NCBI GenBank assembly: GCA_009924885.1
Contig: RFQS01000147.1
Location: forward strand, 1-5,923
From: Pseudomonadota bacterium
GTDB taxonomy: Bacteria; Cyanobacteriota; Vampirovibrionia; LMEP-6097
Direction of reading: 5' to 3'
Length of the DNA stretch: 5,923 nucleotides
In this document: positions 1-5,178 of the stretch, in pieces
Position numbering within the stretch: the stretch's first letter is position 1
Layout: every line of letters begins with the position of its first letter
Notes under the pieces: generated by a model
Told to the model about the DNA's origin: nothing
Seen by the model: only the letters and a program-made list of their open reading frames with translations
The model's database searches: none
Program-made: the position numbers and the translations under genes

Positions 1-8
1 TTAATTTT

Positions 9-344
9 TCAGTCCACTTTAAACATTTCGATCTGCTTAATTAATTCTTTCAAATCTTCTATATGTTTATTCATTGTTTCTAAGGCTTCTTTTGTGTTAA
101 AACGCTTTCTGGCTTTTGAGTAAGAATAAATTTTGGATTCTGGCTTAAGTAAATCTAAACTTGACAAGCAAATCTGCTGATTTTCCTCTACGCAAAGAAT
201 AGCTATTTCTTCTGGGTACTCTGCTAGATTGGCTCCAGTGGCTATTAAGGTTCGCTTGTTCTCGGAGTCCCAAAACCTATAAGTGTATTCAGGATTAACT
301 TTAATTAAATCCATTGCCATTTTGTTTATTTCTTCTTGATTCAT
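9..344 (-). CDS. Unrecognised small protein, 111 aa
   Basis: I do not recognise the family. The protein is small, soluble-looking and charged, with no signal peptide or membrane segment. Residues about 20-65 alternate hydrophobic and polar stretches and could form a beta-rich core (TYRFWDSENKRTLIATG, then EEIAILCVEENQQICLSSLDLL). The last 28 residues are helix-forming with heptad-like spacing of Leu, Ile and Met, so a short C-terminal coiled coil is plausible. The start is well supported: on the minus strand AGAGGT lies six bases before the ATG (plus-strand 351-356). The gene is divergent from the next one, with 82 bases between the two start codons, so the two may share a control region. The stop lies at the window edge, so any downstream partner is out of view. 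That it is coding is fairly sure; function is unknown. Confidence 0.7.
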   Translation of the reverse strand: MNQEEINKMAMDLIKVNPEYTYRFWDSENKRTLIATGANLAEYPEEIAILCVEENQQICLSSLDLLKPESKIYSYSKARKRFNTKEALETMNKHIEDLKELIKQIEMFKVD

Positions 345-426
345 TTTTGCACCTCTAGTTTAAGGCACTCATTAAGCCTATGGTAGTAGTAAAAATCTAA
401 TACCTTATTTATTCATTATTAGGGTA

Positions 427-966
427 ATGCACGAGTCTAGCACTATTTTACAATCAACTGGAGTATTAAATGAGGTTACTACTATTCTGAATCCCCTTAA
501 GCCTGAGTTCTCACCACAAGCATTTATAGAGCATCTTTTTAGAACCTATTTGCAGAATGGAGATATTGTTAATGGTGAATATTTTGCGGCTATTGTTTGT
601 ACTGTAGGTGACTATCTTAAAGAAAAGGTAGTCACGATTTTAAAAGAAAATTTTGAGGGAAGCCGTGATCTATTTAAATTATTTTTGGAACATCAAATTG
701 TTGTTGGTGAGGAAAATGGAAAAACTTACTCTTATATAGGGGACTATCTAACAGAAATTGATGAGCACAAATATACATACTATCAACAACCATTTTTTAC
801 AAACTCCCAGGCTCTCAATAATTTTATAAAATCCATAGATAACTGGCAGAATGAAGATTTCACTCAAGAATATTTCAAATTTGCAGATGAAAATGCTTCA
901 GCTGGAGGAAACAGCGTAATTAATTTCCCCTTCCAGCACCTTTCCCCAAAAGCCAGCCCAGACTAA
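427..966 (+). CDS. Unrecognised protein, 179 aa
   Basis: I do not recognise the family. The 179-residue product is acidic and rich in Phe, Tyr, Asn and Glu, with no signal peptide and no transmembrane segment. Residues about 30-95 look helical (FIEHLFRTYLQNGDI, FAAIVCTVGDYLKEKVVTILKENF, DLFKLFLEHQIVV). The middle is Tyr-rich (YSYIGDYLTEIDEHKYTYYQQPFF). The last 25 residues are Gly/Ser/Pro-rich and probably disordered. The ATG at 427 is the only Met codon in the frame. It is preceded by AGGG with only two bases between, which is closer than a normal Shine-Dalgarno, so initiation is not well explained. It is divergent from the 9-344 gene. A 245-base gap with a dyad array follows. Real coding is likely from length and amino-acid composition; the role is unknown. 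Confidence 0.65.
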   Translation: MHESSTILQSTGVLNEVTTILNPLKPEFSPQAFIEHLFRTYLQNGDIVNGEYFAAIVCTVGDYLKEKVVTILKENFEGSRDLFKLFLEHQIVVGEENGKTYSYIGDYLTEIDEHKYTYYQQPFFTNSQALNNFIKSIDNWQNEDFTQEYFKFADENASAGGNSVINFPFQHLSPKASPD

Positions 967-1211
967 TTAAGCTCTCTAATTAATTTACAAAGCTTCCATA
1001 AAATCTATGAAGTCTAATTCATAAAAATATTTTTTATGGAATTTTATGAAGTGCAGTTCATAAAATACTCAGATATTCTAGTTTTGTGAAATTGAGTTCA
1101 GGAAGTTTTGCTAACAGCTAATCCAGATTAGTTATTAGTATCAAAGTTTTGAAATCATACAGTATTTTTATTTATTTGAATTTGAATTAGAATATAAATT
1201 TAAGCAGCGTT
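967..1211. other. AT-rich intergenic region with dyad array
   Basis: No credible coding frame is seen in these 245 bases. The region holds three 24-base dyads at about 40-base spacing (described separately), a 10-bp inverted repeat (994-1003 with 1032-1041) and a short 6-bp inverted repeat at 1118-1131 (CTAATC CA GATTAG). A TATAAA at 1193-1198 lies 13 bases before the ATG at 1212 and could serve as a -10 element for the DUF2442 gene, but no good -35 is seen at normal spacing. No convincing intrinsic terminator follows the gene ending at 966. Confidence 0.6.
1003..1105. repeat. Three tandem 24-base dyads, about 40-base period
   Basis: Three related 24-base units lie at 1003-1026, 1042-1065 and 1082-1105, with centres 39 and 40 bases apart. 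The middle unit is a perfect 9-bp inverted repeat, TTTTATGAA and TTCATAAAA, around a 6-base spacer. The first unit matches it at 19 of 24 positions and the third at 17 of 24. All three keep the TGAA-n6-TTCA core with the same 6-base spacer. Variants of the half-site (TTCCATAAAA, TTTTATGGAA) also occur at 994-1003 and 1032-1041. The regular spacing and dyad symmetry would fit an array of protein-binding sites upstream of the DUF2442 gene or downstream of the 179-residue gene. That role is inference. Confidence 0.55.
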
Positions 1212-1487
1212 ATGTACAATACATTAGTTATGAACAAACCATTTTATAAAATCCAGTCCTGCATAACTCTTGAAGCATATAAAATCATATTAAGCTTTGA
1301 AGATGGTGTTACTGGCGAGATAGATCTTTCTGAAAAAATTGGCAGAGGTGTTTTCCAAGCTTTAGAAAATATAGAAAATTTTAGACAAGTGAGAATTTCT
1401 TCTGATGGGCGTTCACTTCAATGGCTTAATGAGATTGATCTTTGTGCGGATTCACTATATTTAGAAATTAGGAATACCACTGCTTAG
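1212..1487 (+). CDS. DUF2442-family small protein, 91 aa
   Basis: The product matches the DUF2442 pattern: an N-terminal strand with a conserved FxDG turn (LSFEDGVTGEIDLSEKI, residues about 28-44), then GVFQAL, a short helix (FRQVRISSDG), and the hallmark end W-x-NEIDLCADSLYLEI (residues about 70-87). Length is typical for the family. The biochemical function of DUF2442 is not established. From general knowledge, members often sit beside DUF4160 proteins in candidate toxin-antitoxin pairs, but no DUF4160 gene is visible here. Two ATGs are possible, 1212 and 1230 (MNKPFYKI). Neither has a clear Shine-Dalgarno. I kept the first, although the second gives the more usual family start. The 3' end overlaps the convergent SIR2-like gene by 20 bases. 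I am confident of the family and unsure of the role. Confidence 0.8.
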   Translation: MYNTLVMNKPFYKIQSCITLEAYKIILSFEDGVTGEIDLSEKIGRGVFQALENIENFRQVRISSDGRSLQWLNEIDLCADSLYLEIRNTTA

Positions 1488-2730
1488 ACAATCTAAGAAA
1501 GGCTGGAAGAAAACCCTGCTCAAATCCTGCTCTCGAATAAAATAAGTTGGGATCGTAATCACCTTGAAGATTTATAAAAACTTGTTTCAGAATAGTTTCT
1601 ATAAATTCATTACAAGAGAATAATATTTTATCTTCATTCCGTGAGGATTTAACACAATTATAACCACGGTGATTCTTTAAGCGATTATCTAAAACAGAGT
1701 TAATATGACTATCTCCAGCACCATAACCGATTATCATCAAAGGTTCATTGCTTTGAACAGCTTTAAAGAAATCAGTAAAAGCAAAACTATGATAAGAACT
1801 ACTAAAAATACTATTAGCTTTTGCTTCACCCTGAAAGAGTAAGCTGTCAGTGAGTAGTAACCACCAATTGGTATTATTTTCTCTCGACCATGTGTATTTA
1901 TTAGTGACTGAGAATTCTGCTAATAAAGCATAGCCTGTATAATAATCCTCAATTATTTGAAAGTCGCCATGCAGTTTATAGTGATTAATTCTTCTTTTAG
2001 GAAGACCGCTATCAAATTTGTAAGCCTTTAAATCAGATTTATAAACATCAATTACTTCGGTACGATTAAAAAAGTCCTGATACCCCTCACTTAGATTTCC
2101 TTGTTTAATGGTCTCTCTGATTAGTTGATCATGATTTAAATCAAAAATATTTATAGTATATCCCTGATCTAGTAAGTAATTCAGGAAGAAAATAAAATCA
2201 TCTAGAGCCTGTTTTTCGCCATTTTTATTTAAGCACCAAGAAATAGGGTCTTTAGTAGTTTTTAAAAAAACTTTTTCTTTTATTTTTTTTAGAATATTGG
2301 AGAGGCTTTCAACTTTCTCAGGGTTAATGCTAAAAATCTCAGCAGATTCAATAATATTATTCAGATGCTTAGCAGCCGTCTCATAATTGAAATTTTTTTT
2401 GATTAGTAGATTTGTAAGTTTACGTTTCTCATCATCAGTAAATTTAGAATTTTTTATACGTGCTAGAGCTTCTGACATTCTTAAAGGAAAACTTACAAGA
2501 TCCTCCCAAAATGTTTGCAGGTGTTGCTCTTCTTCTTCAGGAAATTCTTTTTCCTTATCTTTGCCTGTGCGTATATAAACTTCATAATTAAAATTCACTA
2601 AACTCTTCTCTTGTTCATCATCCGATTTATCAAATTCATCAAAAATTTCTCGTGAAAGTTCCTGTCCAGTCGAAATATTCGCTAAAGCTTTAGAAAACCC
2701 TGCCCCAAGCAGTAAATTAAATTCTTTCAT
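1468..2730 (-). CDS. SIR2-like (SIR2_2) domain protein, candidate NADase
   Basis: The 420-residue product carries the motif set of the SIR2-like superfamily found in many prokaryotic defence proteins. Visible are the glycine-rich NAD loop GAGFS (residues 9-13), the Asn-Asp motif in FDLNHDQ (Asn199, Asp201), the KLHG motif with the catalytic His254, and GYGAGDSHIN (335-344). Between the loop and Asn199 lies a helical, charged insertion (about 30-180), including an acidic run near 64-69. The last 70 residues are not recognised. In characterised relatives such as ThsA and DSR-type proteins, the Asn and His are needed for NAD hydrolysis; activity here is inferred. No HerA-like or other partner gene is next to it, so it may act alone. 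The start at 2730 is chosen because GGGAGAAGG lies four bases upstream. An in-frame ATG at 2766 adds 12 unconserved residues and would put part of a large leader dyad inside the coding region. Its 3' end overlaps the DUF2442 gene. Confidence 0.85.
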   Translation of the reverse strand: MKEFNLLLGAGFSKALANISTGQELSREIFDEFDKSDDEQEKSLVNFNYEVYIRTGKDKEKEFPEEEEQHLQTFWEDLVSFPLRMSEALARIKNSKFTDDEKRKLTNLLIKKNFNYETAAKHLNNIIESAEIFSINPEKVESLSNILKKIKEKVFLKTTKDPISWCLNKNGEKQALDDFIFFLNYLLDQGYTINIFDLNHDQLIRETIKQGNLSEGYQDFFNRTEVIDVYKSDLKAYKFDSGLPKRRINHYKLHGDFQIIEDYYTGYALLAEFSVTNKYTWSRENNTNWWLLLTDSLLFQGEAKANSIFSSSYHSFAFTDFFKAVQSNEPLMIIGYGAGDSHINSVLDNRLKNHRGYNCVKSSRNEDKILFSCNEFIETILKQVFINLQGDYDPNLFYSRAGFEQGFLPAFLRLSKQWYS

Positions 2731-2734
2731 CAAA

Positions 2735-2743
2735 CCTTCTCCC
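2735..2743 (-). promoter_or_regulatory. Ribosome binding site that decides the SIR2-like start
   Basis: On the minus strand GGGAGAAGG ends four bases before the ATG at 2730, and its GGAG core is eight bases away. This is the strongest Shine-Dalgarno sequence in the window. It supports residue 1 as the Met of MKEFNLLLGAG rather than the upstream ATG at 2766. Confidence 0.75.
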
Positions 2744-2745
2744 AC

Positions 2746-2802
2746 AGATAATCTAAGGCAGAGCATCTGTGAGCCTCACATCTGTTGATGCTTAGATTAT
2801 CT
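2746..2802 (-). promoter_or_regulatory. Nested inverted repeat in the leader of the SIR2-like gene
   Basis: A perfect 12-bp inverted repeat pairs 2746-2757 (AGATAATCTAAG) with 2791-2802 (CTTAGATTATCT). Inside it, GCATC (2763-2767) pairs with GATGC (2787-2791, sharing one base with the outer arm). At the centre is a 13-base dyad, TGTGAG C CTCACA (2768-2780). The element ends two bases before the ribosome binding site of the SIR2-like gene. No T-run follows, so it is not an intrinsic terminator. It could be an RNA hairpin that limits translation, or a DNA operator with the small central palindrome as its core. On the minus strand the outer arm also contains GATAAT, a possible -10 element, though no good -35 is seen. 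Confidence 0.5.
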
Positions 2803-2851
2803 CGCTCACCTGAGAATCCCATCCCAAGAGTACTGACTCATGGTACTAAGA

Positions 2852-2901
2852 TTTTACCCCGACTTAAAAATTTAGTACTAAATTTTAAACTTGGGGTGAA
2901 A
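2852..2901. repeat. Long imperfect palindrome in the SIR2-like/eno gap
   Basis: The 50-base element folds symmetrically about 2876/2877. The inner 20 bases (2867-2886) are a perfect palindrome built on TTTAGTACTAAA. The arms continue outward through CCCC/GGGG (2857-2860 with 2893-2896) to 2852 and 2901, with only an A-A and a C-C mismatch and two G-T pairs out of 25 positions. The outer flanks are not T-rich in the 3' direction on either strand, so an intrinsic terminator is unlikely. It lies 70 bases before the eno ATG and about 120 bases upstream of the SIR2-like start. A DNA-binding site, cruciform or structured 5' leader are all possible. Confidence 0.5.
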
Positions 2902-2954
2902 ATTTCAGAGAAATTAATAGAGGCTCCCGCCTTAACCCCAAATCTCCCGATTAT

Positions 2955-2963
2955 TGCTATATT
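2955..2963 (+). promoter_or_regulatory. Possible extended -10 promoter element of eno
   Basis: TGC followed by TATATT fits an extended -10 element, with five of six bases matching TATAAT. No recognisable -35 hexamer lies 16-18 bases upstream, which extended -10 promoters can tolerate. The predicted start of transcription falls at about 2970, two bases from the ATG, so the transcript would be leaderless or nearly so. This fits the absence of a Shine-Dalgarno sequence. An unseen upstream promoter is the alternative. Confidence 0.3.
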
Positions 2964-2971
2964 TAAGCATT

Positions 2972-4297
2972 ATGGACTTAATGATAGAAGACGTTTGGGC
3001 AAGAGAAATACTAGACAGTAGAGGAAATCCTACTGTAGAAGTAGAAGTTAGATTATCTGATGGTAGCGCTGGAATGGCTGGAGTGCCAAGCGGTGCTAGT
3101 ACTGGTGCTTTCGAAGCATGTGAGCTTAGAGATGAAGATCCTGAGCGTTATTCAGGTAAAGGTGTTCTTAAAGCAGTACAGAACGTAAATGAAAGCATAG
3201 CTCCAGAATTAATCGGCATGGACCCTACTTACCAAGCTGAAATCGACAGTTTACTTATAGATCTAGATGGCACTGATAATAAATCTAAATTAGGTGCTAA
3301 CGCAATTTTAGGCGTAAGCTTAGCTGTAGCTAAGGCTTCTGCTCAAGCTAGTGGCTTACCACTTTACCAATATCTTGGTGGACCTAATGCTAGAACGCTT
3401 CCTGTACCGATGATGAATATTCTTAACGGTGGCAAGCACGCTCTAGACTCAGTAGATCTTCAAGAATTTATGGTAATGCCTGTAGGTGCAAGCTCTTTCT
3501 CCGAAGCTCTTAGATGGGGAACTGAAACTTTCCATGCATTAAAATCAGTACTTAAAAAAGCTGGCATGGCGACTAGCGTTGGTGATGAAGGTGGCTTCGC
3601 TCCAAGCTTAAAAAATAACGCTGAAGCTATCGAGAAAATTCTTAAAGCTATCGAATTAACTGGACTTAAAGCTGGTAAAGATTTATTTATCGCTATAGAT
3701 GCAGCTAGTACAGAGCTTTATGATGCTAAAGCTAAAACTTATACTCTAGAGAAAGAAGGTAAAACTCTAACTGGCTCACAGATGGTAGATCTATATGAGA
3801 GCTGGGTAAATCAGTACCCTATCATCTCTATTGAAGATGGTTTCGCTGAAGAGGACTGGGATACTTGGGCTGAAGCTTCTAGAAGATTAAATCAGAAAGT
3901 TCAGTTAGTCGGTGATGATCTTTTCGTAACTAACACTGAAAGACTTTTAAGAGGTATTAAATCTAAAATCGCTAACAGTATTCTAATTAAAGTGAACCAA
4001 ATCGGTACTTTAACTGAAACTCTTAATGCTATAGAAATGGCTAAGAGAGCTGGTTACACTACAGTAATTTCTCATAGATCTGGTGAAACTGAAGACACTA
4101 CGATAGCTGATCTAGCAGTAGCGACTAACGCAGGACAGATTAAAACTGGCGCTCCATCTCGCTCTGACAGAGTGGCTAAGTATAATCAATTACTAAGAAT
4201 AGAAGAAGAGTTAGCTGAGCAAGCGATTTATGGAGGTGAAGCTAGTTTTTATAACTTGACAGAACTTCCCAGCGTTTTAGCTAAAGCTGCTGCTTAA
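2972..4297 (+). CDS. eno: Enolase (phosphopyruvate hydratase)
   Basis: Enolase converts 2-phosphoglycerate to phosphoenolpyruvate in glycolysis and the reverse step in gluconeogenesis, in the cytoplasm. The 441-residue product is complete; bacterial enolases are usually near 430. The N-terminal domain starts with AREILDSRGNPTVEVEV, and the mobile loop GASTGAFEACELRD follows at 41-54. The barrel keeps every catalytic landmark: HA plus QEFM (155-167), general acid Glu206 in GDEGGFAP, Mg ligands Asp243, Glu288 and Asp315, general base Lys340 in IKVNQIGT, the SHRSGETED loop (367-375) and Lys391 in KTGAPSRSDR. One small oddity is HALDSVD where many enolases have HA-x-N-x-x-D. ATG 2972 and ATG 2981 (438 residues) are both possible, and neither has a Shine-Dalgarno. 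An in-frame TTG at 2954 is less likely. A strong terminator follows directly, so eno is probably transcribed alone. Confidence 0.98.
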   Translation: MDLMIEDVWAREILDSRGNPTVEVEVRLSDGSAGMAGVPSGASTGAFEACELRDEDPERYSGKGVLKAVQNVNESIAPELIGMDPTYQAEIDSLLIDLDGTDNKSKLGANAILGVSLAVAKASAQASGLPLYQYLGGPNARTLPVPMMNILNGGKHALDSVDLQEFMVMPVGASSFSEALRWGTETFHALKSVLKKAGMATSVGDEGGFAPSLKNNAEAIEKILKAIELTGLKAGKDLFIAIDAASTELYDAKAKTYTLEKEGKTLTGSQMVDLYESWVNQYPIISIEDGFAEEDWDTWAEASRRLNQKVQLVGDDLFVTNTERLLRGIKSKIANSILIKVNQIGTLTETLNAIEMAKRAGYTTVISHRSGETEDTTIADLAVATNAGQIKTGAPSRSDRVAKYNQLLRIEEELAEQAIYGGEASFYNLTELPSVLAKAAA

Positions 4298-4318
4298 ACT
4301 ATTTTAATATTGTTGAGT

Positions 4319-4372
4319 ACTGATGGGTAATAGAATTCTAAATAGATGAATTCTATTACCCATCAGTTTTTT
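4319..4372 (+). terminator. Intrinsic terminator of eno
   Basis: A perfect 20-bp inverted repeat pairs 4319-4338 with 4348-4367 around a 9-base loop, and T4367-T4372 gives a six-base T-run directly after the stem. It begins 21 bases after the eno stop codon. This is a classical rho-independent terminator. The ATG at 4346, the only usual start for the next frame, lies in its loop and right arm. Confidence 0.92.
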
Positions 4373-4615
4373 AGATTACCTAAGCTACCACAGTTACCTG
4401 AAACTATAGAAAAAAACCTCTTATTTCTAGCTAGTGGGGCTCGCGGTGAATTACACCCTAGTACTCTCATTACACAGGGAAGAGAGTTTCTTGAAACTCT
4501 CTCATCACCAGCAGAATTAAATGCACAAGCACTAACAAAATTTTTTTATATCAATTACCTTTTCGTCTTACCCAAAATGCCATGTTTAACCATGAAAGTA
4601 CAGACCCTAAATTAG
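4346..4615 (+). pseudogene. 5' part of a frameshifted HD-like paralogue
   Basis: This 89-residue frame appears to be the front part of a gene that continues in another frame from 4582 to 5079. Residues 1-67 (to KFF) look like genuine protein; the last 22 (YINYLFVLPKMPCLTMKVQTLN) are probably out-of-frame reading after an A4T7 run at 4537-4547. A -1 shift there gives one 244-residue protein. Residues 19-67 follow the start of the next gene's HD-like domain: ETI, PSTL and the LNAQALT/LSPKTIT pair line up, but the EH of the neighbour is replaced by IT. The ATG at 4346 has no Shine-Dalgarno and lies in the eno terminator hairpin. Either the true start has been lost or expression depends on readthrough. 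It could also be a genuine short gene, which I think less likely. Confidence 0.5.
4537..4547 (+). other. A4T7 run, probable frameshift or slippage site
   Basis: The run joins the two overlapping frames of the 4346-5079 gene. Reading AAA TTT TTT and then stepping back one base changes from the first frame to the second, which is open from 4495 onward. The sequence is not a perfect X-XXY-YYZ ribosomal slippery heptamer in the zero frame. A mutation, a homopolymer assembly error or RNA-polymerase slippage on T7 are all better explanations than programmed ribosomal frameshifting. Confidence 0.55.
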
Positions 4616-5079
4616 AAGAGATAAAAATAAAGATATCTTCTGTTGCCATTTTAGCTATCTTATTTAATGAGCCTCCTCGTCAGGCTAATAATATTCCTGA
4701 TCTACTAGTATTTAGAAACTCACTAAAAACATTATTTAAGACTGTGACTGATTTAAATGATGCGGATAAAGCACTAGAAAAGCTTTTTGAGAGATATCCT
4801 TTATTAAATCCTGATAACCAAGATGTTTTTCCAATTTTAGGTAAAGACAACACTGTACTTTTTAACAATTTCAAAACAAGTACCTATGATGTATTCAATA
4901 ATCCTTTAGAAAAAATTACCTCTTTAGCAATCTTGCTTGCCCAAACATTAACATCCTTGATGCCTGGTGATAATTTGATGCAAGATGCTAACAAGACTCA
5001 GAATAATAAACAAAAATTAATTGATACCATAAAATCATGGCAAGCAATTTTGGCTAAAACGTTGAAAGCTTTAAGCTAA
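4582..5079 (+). CDS. 3' part of the frameshifted HD-like paralogue, 165 aa
   Basis: This frame encodes 165 residues from the ATG at 4582, or 177 when counted from the A4T7 run. There is no Shine-Dalgarno before the ATG, and it overlaps the previous frame by 34 bases, so independent translation is doubtful. The segment IKISSVAILAILFNEPP corresponds to EKIALSTILVALLNADP in the next gene, and LKTLFKTVTDLNDADKALEKLFERYP resembles its LRDEIKDITDNDLGLTILNNHFEKPE. Upstream, the rejoined protein reads FFLYQLPFRLTQ where the neighbour has KIMIHDLDEIIG, so the metal-binding HD pair is missing. The C-terminal 60 residues are helical and polar, with a hydrophobic stretch ITSLAILLAQTLTSL that is too short and isolated to call a membrane helix. 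A dead or decaying HD-like protein is the favoured reading; a stand-alone unknown protein is the alternative. Confidence 0.5.
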   Translation: MFNHESTDPKLEEIKIKISSVAILAILFNEPPRQANNIPDLLVFRNSLKTLFKTVTDLNDADKALEKLFERYPLLNPDNQDVFPILGKDNTVLFNNFKTSTYDVFNNPLEKITSLAILLAQTLTSLMPGDNLMQDANKTQNNKQKLIDTIKSWQAILAKTLKALS

Positions 5080-5178
5080 TCTCAGTAAGGTTAATCTTAA
5101 AAAGAATTTATCCTTCTTGAACTAAAACTTTGATTATTTAACCCTAAACTTAATCTAAAACTTCTAATATGGTTAGTG
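5080..5178. other. Spacer between the two HD-like genes
   Basis: These 99 bases carry no coding frame. A weak AAGAA/TTCTT hairpin at about 5103-5119 lacks a T-run and does not look like a terminator. TAATAT at 5165-5170 could be a -10 element for the next gene, but I see no matching -35. Cotranscription with the upstream frame is possible. Confidence 0.4.

Noticed and set aside
1003..1105. CRISPR-like array
   Set aside because: Only three diverged units with dyad symmetry and about 15-base gaps; repeats are not identical and spacers are too short.
2387..2578. Open frame of 63 codons on the plus strand
   Set aside because: It lies entirely opposite the SIR2-like coding sequence, and its Ser/Phe/Arg-rich protein is typical of antisense reading.
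2731..2766. In-frame ATG at 2766 extending the SIR2-like protein by 12 residues
   Set aside because: The added residues precede the usual SIR2 start and overlap the leader dyad, while a strong Shine-Dalgarno points to the ATG at 2730.
2954..2971. TTG start adding six residues to enolase
   Set aside because: No Shine-Dalgarno is present, the added residues are not part of the enolase family, and two ATGs follow at once.
2785..3021. Open frame of 78 codons on the plus strand
   Set aside because: It crosses the palindrome-rich gap and runs into eno in another frame. Its protein has no recognisable features and its codon use is unlike a gene.
4537..4549. Classical programmed -1 ribosomal slippery heptamer
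   Set aside because: In the zero frame no X-XXY-YYZ heptamer fits AAA TTT TTT TAT with full re-pairing of both tRNAs, and I see no obvious downstream pseudoknot.
4680..4874. Open frame of 64 codons on the minus strand
   Set aside because: It is antisense to the 4582-5079 frame, with a Ser/Leu-rich product and no start signal.
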